Part shown: one piece after another, positions 7,106 to 14,541 of the stretch
How the letters are laid out: every line of letters begins with the position of its first letter
Numbering within the stretch: position 1 is the first letter of the stretch
NCBI GenBank assembly: GCA_964645985.1
Contig: CAZYCC010000024.1
Span: forward strand, 1-20,482
DNA length: 20,482 nt
DNA from: CAZYCC01 sp964645985
Lineage (GTDB): Bacteria; Bacillota; Clostridia; Oscillospirales; CAG-272
Reading direction: 5' to 3'
Program-made: the position numbers and the translations under genes
The notes under the pieces: generated by a model
What the model saw: the letters and a program-made list of their open reading frames with translations, nothing else
The model's database searches: none
What the model was told of the DNA's origin: nothing

Positions 7106-9652
7106 ATGCCACGCCGCGAGGATGAGCGCGACCCTGCCCCGCGCGGCGGCTCCGGCGCGCCGCGCCCGGGAGGGAGTTCCTCCTCGCACGGCAATGGCGA
7201 TCGCCGCTCCGCAAGCGCCCCCGCCGAGGAGAATGCTCTCGCCCCGGTGGATATGGCGGGAGATCGCCGCGTCGCGCGCCTTGAGCGCCGCGAGGCGCGC
7301 CTTGCCCGCCGTGACCGCAAGCTCGCCGAAAAGCGCGAGCGCGACAAGAACGGCGTGGGGTTTTCCTTCCCCGCGCGCCTCACGGCGGTGCTCATTCTGA
7401 TGGCGCTGCTGACGGTGGGCCTTGTCGCGAGGCTCTTCAGTTTGCAGGCGCTGCACCACGAGGAGTACCTCGGCAAGGTTCTGCGCAACGTTTCGCGCGA
7501 AACACCCCTCGCCGCGCACCGAGGCGAAATTTACAGCGCGGACGGACAGAAGCTCGCCTCCAACCTTGTCACCTACCGCGTCTTTATCTCCCCCGACGAC
7601 ATCGCCGGGAAGCCGACAGGCGCAAGTGAAATAGACGAGGACTTAGCGGGCGACCCTCGCCTCATCGCTGATACGCTCGGGGAGATCCTCGGCATCGACC
7701 CCGAGCAGATTTACGCCGCGACGCAGCGCGAGGGGCGGCGCGATGAGACGATAGCGAAGAACGTGGGCGGCGAGCAGGCAGACAAAATCCGCGCCTTTAT
7801 CGATAGGCAGGAGGCGGCGGGAGAGGGCTACAGCCGCATGATTCACCTCGAGGAGACGGTCAAGCGCCAATACGACCAAGGGTCCCTCGCCGCGCAGGTC
7901 ATCGGCGTGATGGGCACCGACGGGGGATTGTTCGGCCTTGAAATGCAGTACGAGGAGGCGCTGCGCGGCGAGGACGGCATAACGCGCTACTCGCGCAGCA
8001 ACAGCGAGGAGGGCTTCGAGGAGAACGTCCCCGCGCGAGACGGCTACGATCTGCACACCACGCTCGACACAAACGTGCAGCGCACCTTGGAGGAGCAGCT
8101 GAAAGCAACCTACGAGGAGAATAACGCGAAGGAGCGGGCCTGCGGGGTGGTGATGGACGTCAAGACCGGGGGCGTGCTCGCCATGGCCACCTACCCTACC
8201 TTCGATCTCAACGACCCCTATACGCTGGTGGGAGAGTTCGCCGACCGCCTCGCGGCGCAAAATCTCACCGAGGGCAGCGATGAGTACCGGGCGGCGTACA
8301 ATGACCTTCTTTATGAGATGTGGAACAACAAAACCATCTCAGACGACTACAACCCCGGCTCGACCTTCAAGGTGATGACCTCAGCCGCCGCCCTCAACGA
8401 GGGGGTGATCACCCCCGCGAGCACCTTCACCTGCACCGGCCGATGGGTGGACAACACCGGCACGACCCGCATCGCCTGCGCGAGTACCGGCGGGCACGGC
8501 ACGCACGATTTCACCTATATGCTCCAGCAGTCCTGCAACCCGACCCTCATTCAGGTGTCGATGCTGCTCGGGCGGGAGCGGTTTTTGCGCTATTTTAACG
8601 ATTTCGGCTTCACCGAGCCCACGGGAATCGATCTTCCCTCCGAGCTTGTCGGCGTCAGCTACGACCCCTCCGCCTTCTCGATTATCGACCTCGCGGTCAG
8701 CGCCTTCGGGCAGGGCTTCACCACAACCGCCCTGCAGGAGATTACGGCGGTTTCCGCCGTCGCGAACGGGGGAGAGCTCGTGCGCCCGCACATTGTCGAA
8801 TCGATTACCGACAGCGCGGGAAACGTCGTTTGGTCATTTGAGGGCGGGGAGCGGCGGCAGGTCGTTTCGCGGCAGGCCTGTGAGACGGTGACGCAAATCC
8901 TCGCCGATGGCGTGTCGGGAGACGGCGGCGCGCGCAACGCCTATGTCGCGGGGTACAACATCGCGGCGAAGACCGGTACCTCCGAGAAAAAGACCGAGGT
9001 CAACCCTCTCAACGGGGAGTATGACCTGCGCGTCGGCTCCTGCGTCGGTTACGCGCCGGCCGAGGACCCGCAGGTCTCGGTTATTATCGTCGTCGATGAG
9101 CCGAACACAGACGGGCGGAGCAGCCGCGCGGGCGGCGTTGTCGCGGCGCCTTATATCGCCGGCACCATGGCAAGCATCCTGCCTTACCTCGGTATCGAGC
9201 GCGCCTACAGCGACGAGGAGCTCGCCAATCTATCGATGCCGGTGGGTGATTATCTCACCAAACCCGTCTCCGAGGTGCAGTCCTCGCTTGACACCGCCGG
9301 CATCGAGGTTAAGGTCGTTGGGAGCGGCGAGACGGTTCTCGCGCAGCTGCCCGCCGCGGGCGAGACGGTGAGCAAGGCGCACTCCCATATCACGCTCTTC
9401 ACCGAACTTCGCGAGGACGGCAGCGTCCCTTATGAGAACGCCACCGTCCCGGAGGTGACAGGCCTCTCGGTGCGCTCGGCGATCAGCCGCCTCACAAGCG
9501 AGGGCTTCTGCGTAAATATCACCGGCGCCGTCAACTACGACGCGGGCAGCGGCGCCATCGTCGCCTCGCAGGATCACACGGGCGAGGTTCTGCCGAAAGG
9601 TTCTGTCGTCACGGTCGAGTGCGTCCACACCGACGTCGACGACGCAGCGTAA
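7106..9652 (+). CDS. Class B penicillin-binding protein with PASTA domains (SpoVD/FtsI-like transpeptidase)
   Basis: Cross-links septal peptidoglycan together with FtsW. The 848 residues comprise a charged cytoplasmic N-terminus (1-88, ending in an Arg/Lys/Glu helix RRVARLERREARLARRDRK), a membrane anchor (about 91-111), the PBP dimerisation domain (from LAAHRGEIYSADGQKLASN), and the transpeptidase domain. The catalytic motifs are S419-T-F-K422, S476-C-N478 and K622-T-G-T625. Two PASTA modules lie near the C-terminus (about 710-770 and 775-840, the latter starting VPEVTGLSVRSAISRL). PASTA-bearing class B PBPs in this position are SpoVD or PBP2B/PBP2X-type division PBPs; the sequence alone does not tell sporulation from vegetative function, so no symbol is given. 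The start is supported by AAAGGA at 7093-7098, 7 nt before the ATG. The length exceeds usual SpoVD (about 640-750) mainly through the N-terminal tail. Confidence 0.95.
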   Translation: MPRREDERDPAPRGGSGAPRPGGSSSSHGNGDRRSASAPAEENALAPVDMAGDRRVARLERREARLARRDRKLAEKRERDKNGVGFSFPARLTAVLILMALLTVGLVARLFSLQALHHEEYLGKVLRNVSRETPLAAHRGEIYSADGQKLASNLVTYRVFISPDDIAGKPTGASEIDEDLAGDPRLIADTLGEILGIDPEQIYAATQREGRRDETIAKNVGGEQADKIRAFIDRQEAAGEGYSRMIHLEETVKRQYDQGSLAAQVIGVMGTDGGLFGLEMQYEEALRGEDGITRYSRSNSEEGFEENVPARDGYDLHTTLDTNVQRTLEEQLKATYEENNAKERACGVVMDVKTGGVLAMATYPTFDLNDPYTLVGEFADRLAAQNLTEGSDEYRAAYNDLLYEMWNNKTISDDYNPGSTFKVMTSAAALNEGVITPASTFTCTGRWVDNTGTTRIACASTGGHGTHDFTYMLQQSCNPTLIQVSMLLGRERFLRYFNDFGFTEPTGIDLPSELVGVSYDPSAFSIIDLAVSAFGQGFTTTALQEITAVSAVANGGELVRPHIVESITDSAGNVVWSFEGGERRQVVSRQACETVTQILADGVSGDGGARNAYVAGYNIAAKTGTSEKKTEVNPLNGEYDLRVGSCVGYAPAEDPQVSVIIVVDEPNTDGRSSRAGGVVAAPYIAGTMASILPYLGIERAYSDEELANLSMPVGDYLTKPVSEVQSSLDTAGIEVKVVGSGETVLAQLPAAGETVSKAHSHITLFTELREDGSVPYENATVPEVTGLSVRSAISRLTSEGFCVNITGAVNYDAGSGAIVASQDHTGEVLPKGSVVTVECVHTDVDDAA

Positions 9653-9663
9653 CCCCCACGTCT

Positions 9664-9695
9664 CCCGCGCGAAGCGCGGGCAGAACTCCTTTTTT
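9664..9695 (+). terminator. Weak terminator or attenuator between the PBP gene and murF
   Basis: CCCGCGC (9664-9670) and GCGCGGG (9674-9680) form a 7-bp hairpin with a GAA loop. A T-rich tract (TCCTTTTTTCTCTC) begins about 8 nt later. The distance between stem and T-run makes it a poor intrinsic terminator; partial read-through is likely, since murF has no recognisable promoter of its own. Confidence 0.45.
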
Positions 9696-9722
9696 CTCTC
9701 TCTTCTTCGTTATCTTTCGTTT

Positions 9723-11108
9723 ATGACCGTATCCTGCAGCGGCATTCGCCGCAAAGACGTCGAGGCGGCGATGGGGCTGCCGGTGAGCGCGCGCGGCGAG
9801 GATGTCATCACTTCCTTCACCACCGACTCGCGGGACGCCACGCCCGGCGCCGCGTTTATCGCCCTCAAAGGGCGGCGCCTTGACGGCGGGGATTATGTCG
9901 CCTCCGCCATCGCCGGGGGAGCGGTTCTCGCCATCGCGCGCGACGCCCCGGCGGGCCTATCCGACTTTGTCCTGCGCACCGACGACCCCGCTCTTGCCCT
10001 CGGCAAAATCGCCGCTGCGCACAAGGCAAAAATCGCCCCGCGCACGGCGGGGATCACCGGCAGCGCCGGGAAGACGACCGTCAAGGATATGACCTACGCC
10101 GTCCTCTCGCGCAAGGGCAAGGCGGGGCGCAGCGAGGGCAATCACAACAACGAAATCGGTCTGCCGCTCTCCCTGCTCACCCTCACCCCCGAGTGCCGCA
10201 CCGCCGTCTATGAGCTGGCGATGAGCGCGCGCGGGGAGATTTCCTACCTCACGCGAATTGTGCGCCCGGACATCGCGGTGATCACCAACATCGGCAATAT
10301 GCACATCGAGCAGCTCGGCAGCCGCGAGGCGATCCGCGACGCGAAAATGGAAATCGTCGAGGGTCTGCCGCGCGACGGCGTGCTGATTTTAAACGGCGAT
10401 GAGCCGCTTCTCGCGGGCATCGAGGGAGCAGTCTACGTCGCGCGGCATAACGCGGACGCCGAGTGGCGCATCGCGAACGTGCGCGCCGGCGAGAACGGCA
10501 CCGCCTTTGATCTTCTCCCCCGCCACAGTGACCCGATAGAGAGCATCGCCATCCCCGTGATGGGGGAGCACAATGTGTTCAACGCCGCGCTCACCTACGC
10601 CGTCTGCCGCCAAATGGGCTTCGGCGAGATGGACATTCGGCGGGGGCTGCTCTCCTACCGCCCGGAGGCGCTGCGACAGCAGGTTGTCGAGCGGCGCGGC
10701 AAGACGCTCATCGAGGACTGCTATAACGCGGGCCCCGAGTCGATGAGCGCGGCGCTCACGGTTCTCTCGGATATGGTGGCGCGCGAGGGCGGGCGCGCCG
10801 TCGCCCTCCTCGGCGATATGCGCGAGCTCGGAGACTTTTCGCGCGACTTTCACCGCCGCCTCGGCGAGGAGGCGGCACGGCGCGGCGTGGAGGTGCTCTT
10901 CACGGTGGGAGATCTCGCCGAGATAACGGCGGAGGCGGCGCAGCGCGCGGGCGTCCCCATCGTCGAGAGCTTCGCCGAGGACAGCAGCCCCGCGCAGGTC
11001 GCCGAGGCGCTCGCCTGCCAGCTGCGCGTGGGAGACAAGGTCCTCATCAAGGCCAGCCGCGCCCTCCACCTTGAATCCATCGCCGAGCTGCTCGAGGAGA
11101 TGCTGTAA
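9723..11108 (+). CDS. murF: UDP-N-acetylmuramoyl-tripeptide--D-alanyl-D-alanine ligase
   Basis: Adds D-Ala-D-Ala to the UDP-MurNAc-tripeptide, the last cytoplasmic step of precursor synthesis, using ATP. The 461 residues have the three Mur ligase domains. The N-terminal UDP-binding part contains TTDSRDATPGAAFIALKG (33-50). The ATPase domain has the P-loop ITGSAGKTT (111-119), EGNHNNEIGLPLSLL and NIGNMHIEQLGS, which are specific for MurF among Mur ligases. The C-terminal domain contains EDCYNAGPESM and ALLGDMRELGDFS. The P-loop has Ala where Asn is common (GSNGKTT), a conservative change. The start is fixed by homology; it lacks a Shine-Dalgarno and follows the T-rich leader CGTTATCTTTCGTTT. 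About 70 nt separate it from the PBP gene. Confidence 0.95.
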   Translation: MTVSCSGIRRKDVEAAMGLPVSARGEDVITSFTTDSRDATPGAAFIALKGRRLDGGDYVASAIAGGAVLAIARDAPAGLSDFVLRTDDPALALGKIAAAHKAKIAPRTAGITGSAGKTTVKDMTYAVLSRKGKAGRSEGNHNNEIGLPLSLLTLTPECRTAVYELAMSARGEISYLTRIVRPDIAVITNIGNMHIEQLGSREAIRDAKMEIVEGLPRDGVLILNGDEPLLAGIEGAVYVARHNADAEWRIANVRAGENGTAFDLLPRHSDPIESIAIPVMGEHNVFNAALTYAVCRQMGFGEMDIRRGLLSYRPEALRQQVVERRGKTLIEDCYNAGPESMSAALTVLSDMVAREGGRAVALLGDMRELGDFSRDFHRRLGEEAARRGVEVLFTVGDLAEITAEAAQRAGVPIVESFAEDSSPAQVAEALACQLRVGDKVLIKASRALHLESIAELLEEML

Positions 11109-11211
11109 CCCACCCGCGCCTGTCCCACGCTCCGCACGCCTCTCACTCCGCGCGTTCTTCCCGCACCGCTTCTTTTCGCGCCATCGCCGCCCCGCTCCCC
11201 CCTCACTCACG
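11109..11211. promoter_or_regulatory. C-rich, G-poor spacer before mraY, rut-like
   Basis: In 11111-11210 I count 56 C, 20 T, 16 G and 8 A: an unusually strong C over G excess with regular YC steps and no stable hairpin. This is the composition of a Rho utilisation site. No promoter or ribosome-binding site is visible. Function as a Rho site is inference. Confidence 0.35.
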
Positions 11212-12192
11212 ATGCGGAACCTGCTCCCCCTCCTTTGCGCGGCAGTTTGCGCGATTGCCGTCGCGCTCGCCCTGCGCGGTCTTTTGCCGCGCCTGACCGG
11301 GAAAAAGATGGGGCAGCACATCTTCCTCGAGGGGCCGGTCTGGCACCAATACAAAGAGGGCACCCCGACGATGGGGGGCCTCGCCTTCTTCCCGGCGCTT
11401 CTCATTATCGCCGCGTTTTTTCTCTTCTCCTTTGCCGGGCGAGAGCAGCTTCTGCCCGCCTTCCTTGTGCTCGGCTACGCCGCCCTCAATGGAACAATCG
11501 GTTTCGCCGACGACCTTGCCAAGCACCGCAGCGGTGAGAACAAGGGCTTATCGGCGGGGCAAAAGTTCACGCTGCAGCTCGCCGCCGCCGCCGTTTTTCT
11601 CCTCGCGATGGCGATGTGCGGCTTCTTTGACGGAACTACTCCTCTCCCCTTCACCGATAAGAGCCTGCCGCTCGGCGCGTGGGCGATTGTCCCCGCGCTC
11701 CTGCTCCTCACCGGGACGGTCAACAGCGTCAACCTGACCGACGGGGTGGACGGCCTCGCGGGGTCTGTCGTCGGCGTGATCGCGCTCTTTTTCGCGGTGG
11801 CGGCGCTCCTCACCGGCCATATCGCCGCCGCCATTCTCGCGGGCGGCATTTTCGGCATCCTCTGCGGGTTTCTCCCCTTCAATCACCACCCCGCGAAGAT
11901 TTTTATGGGGGATACCGGGTCGCTACTGCTCGGCGCGGCGGTGGCGGGCCTCGCCTTTCTCATCGACGAGCCGCTTATTCTCTTCCTCGCGGCGTTCGTC
12001 CCGATGGTCGAGACGCTGACCGATATTATTCAAGTGGCCCACTACAAGCGCACGCACCGCCGCGTCTTCCCGATGACGCCGATTCACCACAGCTTCGAGA
12101 AAATCGGCTGGAGCGAGAACAAAATCGTCCTCGTCTTCACCGCCGTCACGGCGGCGACCTGCGCCCTCGCCCTCCTCGGCGTCCTGTTGTAA
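11212..12192 (+). CDS. mraY: Phospho-N-acetylmuramoyl-pentapeptide-transferase
   Basis: Integral membrane enzyme that moves phospho-MurNAc-pentapeptide from UDP to undecaprenyl phosphate, forming lipid I. The 326 residues are mostly hydrophobic, consistent with about ten helices. Family signatures are all present: YKEGTPTMGGLAFF (47-60), GFADDLAKHRSGENKGLS (97-114, with the D100-D101 pair), NSVNLTDGVDGLAG (171-184), FNHHPAKIFMGDTGSLLLG (223-241, D234) and PMTPIHHSFE (288-297, His cluster). The ATG at 11212 is chosen because MraY homology starts there. The open frame extends upstream into the end of murF, but that part is a Pro/Arg-rich shadow. There is no Shine-Dalgarno (CACTCACG before the ATG). 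The cluster often continues with murD here, but does not in this genome. Confidence 0.96.
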   Translation: MRNLLPLLCAAVCAIAVALALRGLLPRLTGKKMGQHIFLEGPVWHQYKEGTPTMGGLAFFPALLIIAAFFLFSFAGREQLLPAFLVLGYAALNGTIGFADDLAKHRSGENKGLSAGQKFTLQLAAAAVFLLAMAMCGFFDGTTPLPFTDKSLPLGAWAIVPALLLLTGTVNSVNLTDGVDGLAGSVVGVIALFFAVAALLTGHIAAAILAGGIFGILCGFLPFNHHPAKIFMGDTGSLLLGAAVAGLAFLIDEPLILFLAAFVPMVETLTDIIQVAHYKRTHRRVFPMTPIHHSFEKIGWSENKIVLVFTAVTAATCALALLGVLL

Positions 12193-12511
12193 GGAGCACC
12201 CCCGCGCAGGGTTACCGCTCGGCGCGAACTTTATCGAGGGAACGCGCAGCGCGTCCTTTCCCCTCGCGCCACTCCCGCGCCCATTCTTGTGATGGGAGCG
12301 CGGTTCCGCCCCGCATAAAAGCGGCGCGCGTGCGGCAGAGCATAACGCCGCCATACGCCGCCGGTATAGCACAATCCGCATAAACGGGGGACGCGGGGTT
12401 ACCGCCCGCGGCGCGAACTTTCGGGGGCAGACGCGGCGCGCGCTCGCCCGCCGAGGGTTCTTTTGCCCTCGCCCCCTCGCGTGACGGGAGCGCGCGCTTT
12501 TTCGGATTTTC
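12193..12511. repeat. Spacer with two diverged copies of a structured element, at the usual place of murD
   Basis: No gene is supported in these 319 nt. Two copies of an approximately 95-nt element lie at 12209-12302 and 12396-12494. They share, in order, the blocks GGTTACCGC, GGCGCGAACTTT, CCCTCGC and GTGAYGGGAGCGCG. Each contains a CGAGGG...CCCTCG inverted repeat (12235-12240 with 12261-12266; 12452-12457 with 12466-12471), and copy A also has ACGCGC-A-GCGCGT at 12242-12254 and CCCAT/ATGGG at 12280-12296. Between the copies is a more AT-rich stretch with two ACGCCGCC words. This could be a dispersed intergenic repeat or an RNA element; I do not recognise the family. Confidence 0.6.
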
Positions 12512-14311
12512 ATGTCGCCGCGTTTGCGGCAGGTTTTGCTACAGAATATCGTGATGGCAGGAAACGGCGCAGCGGGGGGGAGCGACCCCCGCCGAAGCGC
12601 TCGCCCGCGCTCGGACGAGCGTTTTTCGCCATACGATACCCCGGCGCGTGGCGGCTCCCCGCGCCCCGATTCCTCGCGCCCTGCGTCCCCGCGCCCCGAT
12701 TCCTCGCGTCCTGCGTCCGTCGGGGCTCCCCGACGCGGCACTTCCCCGGGATACTCCGCGCGAAGTAGCTCCCCCGCCCCGTCCGGCAGCTCGGCGCGAG
12801 GCGGCTCTCCCGCGCACGGCGGCAACCCTTCGCGCGGCGGGTACTCCGCTCCCCCGCGATCATCCCCGCCCGCGCGCACGGCGGGATCGCCCCCGCGCCC
12901 GAGCGCGAACCGCACATCTCCCCGGGAGATCCCCTCCCGCCCGCAGCAGGTCTTTCGCACTTCTCCCGCCGAGGAGGAGGCACTGCGCCGCGCCGAGCTG
13001 GCGCGCGAGCGGGCGGAGAAAAAAGCGGCGCGCGCGGCAAAAAAGGAGCAAAAGCGAGCCGCCAAAGAGGAGAAAAAGGCGCACAAGGCCGAGATGAAGG
13101 CGCACGCGCGCGAGCTCTCGGGCGATGTTCTCCTTGAGCGGGGAAACTTCGACCTGCCCTTTTTCTTCCTCGTCCTCATTCTGCTCGCCTTCGGCTGCGT
13201 CATGGTCTTCTCGGCGAGCTATGTCACCTCCTACACGGCGGAGGGTGACAGCTACAAGGCAATTCGCTCCCAGCTCTTTTACGCGGCGTTCGGCATTGTG
13301 GTGATGCTGCTGCTCTCGCTGTGCAATATTAACTTTCTGCGCCGCGCGACGCGCATCATTTTCCCGTTCATGCTGATCTTCCTCCTCGCGGTGCTGGTGG
13401 TAGGCAGATCGAGCCACGGCGCGCGGCGGTGGATCTCTATCGGGCCCCTTGACTTTCAGCCGAGCGAGTTCGCGAAGATGGCGCTCGTCCTTGTTCTCGC
13501 CGATTATTACGCGCGCTACGAGCGAAAGGCGCGCAGCGTGCGCTACCTCACCTCGGCGCTCTACGGGACGGTGATCCCCGGCGCTATTGTCATGGTGATC
13601 TGCGCCCTCGTCCTGCTTGAAAAGCACCTGTCGGGGACGATTATCCTCTTTGCGATTGGGGTACTCCTTATCTTTTGCGCGGGCGGGAAGAAGCTGCTGC
13701 TTCTGCTCTCGGGAGGGGTCTTCGCCGGTGTTGTCGCTCTCGCCTACAAGCTCCTTCCCTATGTGCAGAACCGCGTCGCCTCCTGGCAGCACCCCGAGCG
13801 CGACCCGCAGGGGGACGGCATGCAGATTCTGCAGGGCCTCAACGCCGTCGGCAGCGGCGGCATGATGGGGGTCGGGCTCGGGCAGAGCCGCCAAAAGCAT
13901 GGCTTTCTCGCCGAGGCGGACAACGACTATATCTTCGCCATTATCTGCGAGGAGCTCGGTTTCGTCGGCGCGCTCGCGGTAATCGCGCTTTTCGTCGCTC
14001 TCGTTGCGCGCGGGGTAAAGATCGCGCGCGGCGCGCCGGATACCTTCAGCCGCCTCGCGGTGATTGGCATCGTCGGGCAGGTCGGTATCCAAACGATTCT
14101 CAATATCGCGGTGGTCACCTCGCTTATCCCGAGCACCGGCATTTCGCTGCCCTTTATCAGCAACGGAGGCTCCTCGCTCATCGCCCTCGCGTTTGAGATG
14201 GGCGTCGTCCTCTCCATATCGCGCTACAAGCGCCTTGAGGAGCCGGGAACCGAGCGCGCCGCGAAAAAATCCCGCCGCGCCCGCCGCGCCGCCGCCGCGA
14301 CCGAAGGATAG
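12512..14311 (+). CDS. ftsW: Septal peptidoglycan polymerase (SEDS family) FtsW with a very long N-terminal extension
   Basis: Polymerises lipid II at the septum in a complex with the class B PBP. From about residue 214 onward the 599-residue product is a normal SEDS protein with about ten membrane helices. Diagnostic blocks are FSASYV (233-238), ISIGPLDFQPSEFAK (308-322), GLNAVGSGGMMGVGLGQS (442-459), LAEADNDYIFAIICEELG (466-483; D472 matches the catalytic Asp) and PSTGISLPFISNGGSS (540-555). The first 213 residues are exceptional: a Ser/Pro/Arg/Gly-rich low-complexity part (about 22-150) and then a Lys/Ala/Glu-rich helix (about 153-202). Typical FtsW proteins have 10-50 residues there. ATG 12512 is the first start in the frame, and ATG 12554 is equally possible; neither has a ribosome-binding site. 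A RodA/SpoVE paralogue is possible, but the position favours FtsW. Confidence 0.93.
   Translation: MSPRLRQVLLQNIVMAGNGAAGGSDPRRSARPRSDERFSPYDTPARGGSPRPDSSRPASPRPDSSRPASVGAPRRGTSPGYSARSSSPAPSGSSARGGSPAHGGNPSRGGYSAPPRSSPPARTAGSPPRPSANRTSPREIPSRPQQVFRTSPAEEEALRRAELARERAEKKAARAAKKEQKRAAKEEKKAHKAEMKAHARELSGDVLLERGNFDLPFFFLVLILLAFGCVMVFSASYVTSYTAEGDSYKAIRSQLFYAAFGIVVMLLLSLCNINFLRRATRIIFPFMLIFLLAVLVVGRSSHGARRWISIGPLDFQPSEFAKMALVLVLADYYARYERKARSVRYLTSALYGTVIPGAIVMVICALVLLEKHLSGTIILFAIGVLLIFCAGGKKLLLLLSGGVFAGVVALAYKLLPYVQNRVASWQHPERDPQGDGMQILQGLNAVGSGGMMGVGLGQSRQKHGFLAEADNDYIFAIICEELGFVGALAVIALFVALVARGVKIARGAPDTFSRLAVIGIVGQVGIQTILNIAVVTSLIPSTGISLPFISNGGSSLIALAFEMGVVLSISRYKRLEEPGTERAAKKSRRARRAAAATEG
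12661..12720 (+). repeat. Two-copy 30-nt tandem repeat inside ftsW
   Basis: 12661-12690 and 12691-12720 are direct copies differing at three positions. Each encodes RPDSSRPAS plus one residue, within the low-complexity N-terminal tail. The in-frame duplication shows how the tail may grow or shrink by slippage. Confidence 0.85.
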
Positions 14312-14541
14312 CGTGCCGCACCACCGTATCCCGCGCGCCGTTGCGGGTAGGGTCGCTCGCGTCCCCCGCGCCGCTCCTTACGGAAAAAATCGAGTGAGGC
14401 TTTGCACGCGGGCTTTACCCCCCGCGAGGGAACCACGTTTTTTGCACGTTTGCATACACCGCGCCCCGCACGAGGCTCCTCATTTTCCACTCTGCTGTTT
14501 TGGGGGGCGGTTTCTTTATCCACGCGCGAGGAGGGGTCGCG
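14312..14541. other. Spacer between ftsW and murG with a hairpin
   Basis: No gene seen in 230 nt. CGCGGG (14407-14412) can pair with CCCGCG (14421-14426) around an 8-nt loop, and a T6 run starts about 11 nt later (14438), a poor intrinsic terminator at best. The last part holds the GAGGAGGGG ribosome-binding site of murG (14528-14536). Confidence 0.5.

Noticed and set aside
11071..11211. Upstream extension of mraY overlapping the end of murF
   Set aside because: The extra 47 residues are Pro/Arg/Ser-rich and match nothing in MraY; they come from reading C-rich spacer.
12287..12319. Possible promoter TTGTGA ... CATAAA before ftsW
   Set aside because: The spacing is 21 nt and the -10 match is poor, so I do not call it.
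12661..12720. Possible CRISPR-like direct repeats in the ftsW 5' region
   Set aside because: Only two adjacent copies without spacers, in frame and inside a coding sequence: an ordinary tandem duplication.
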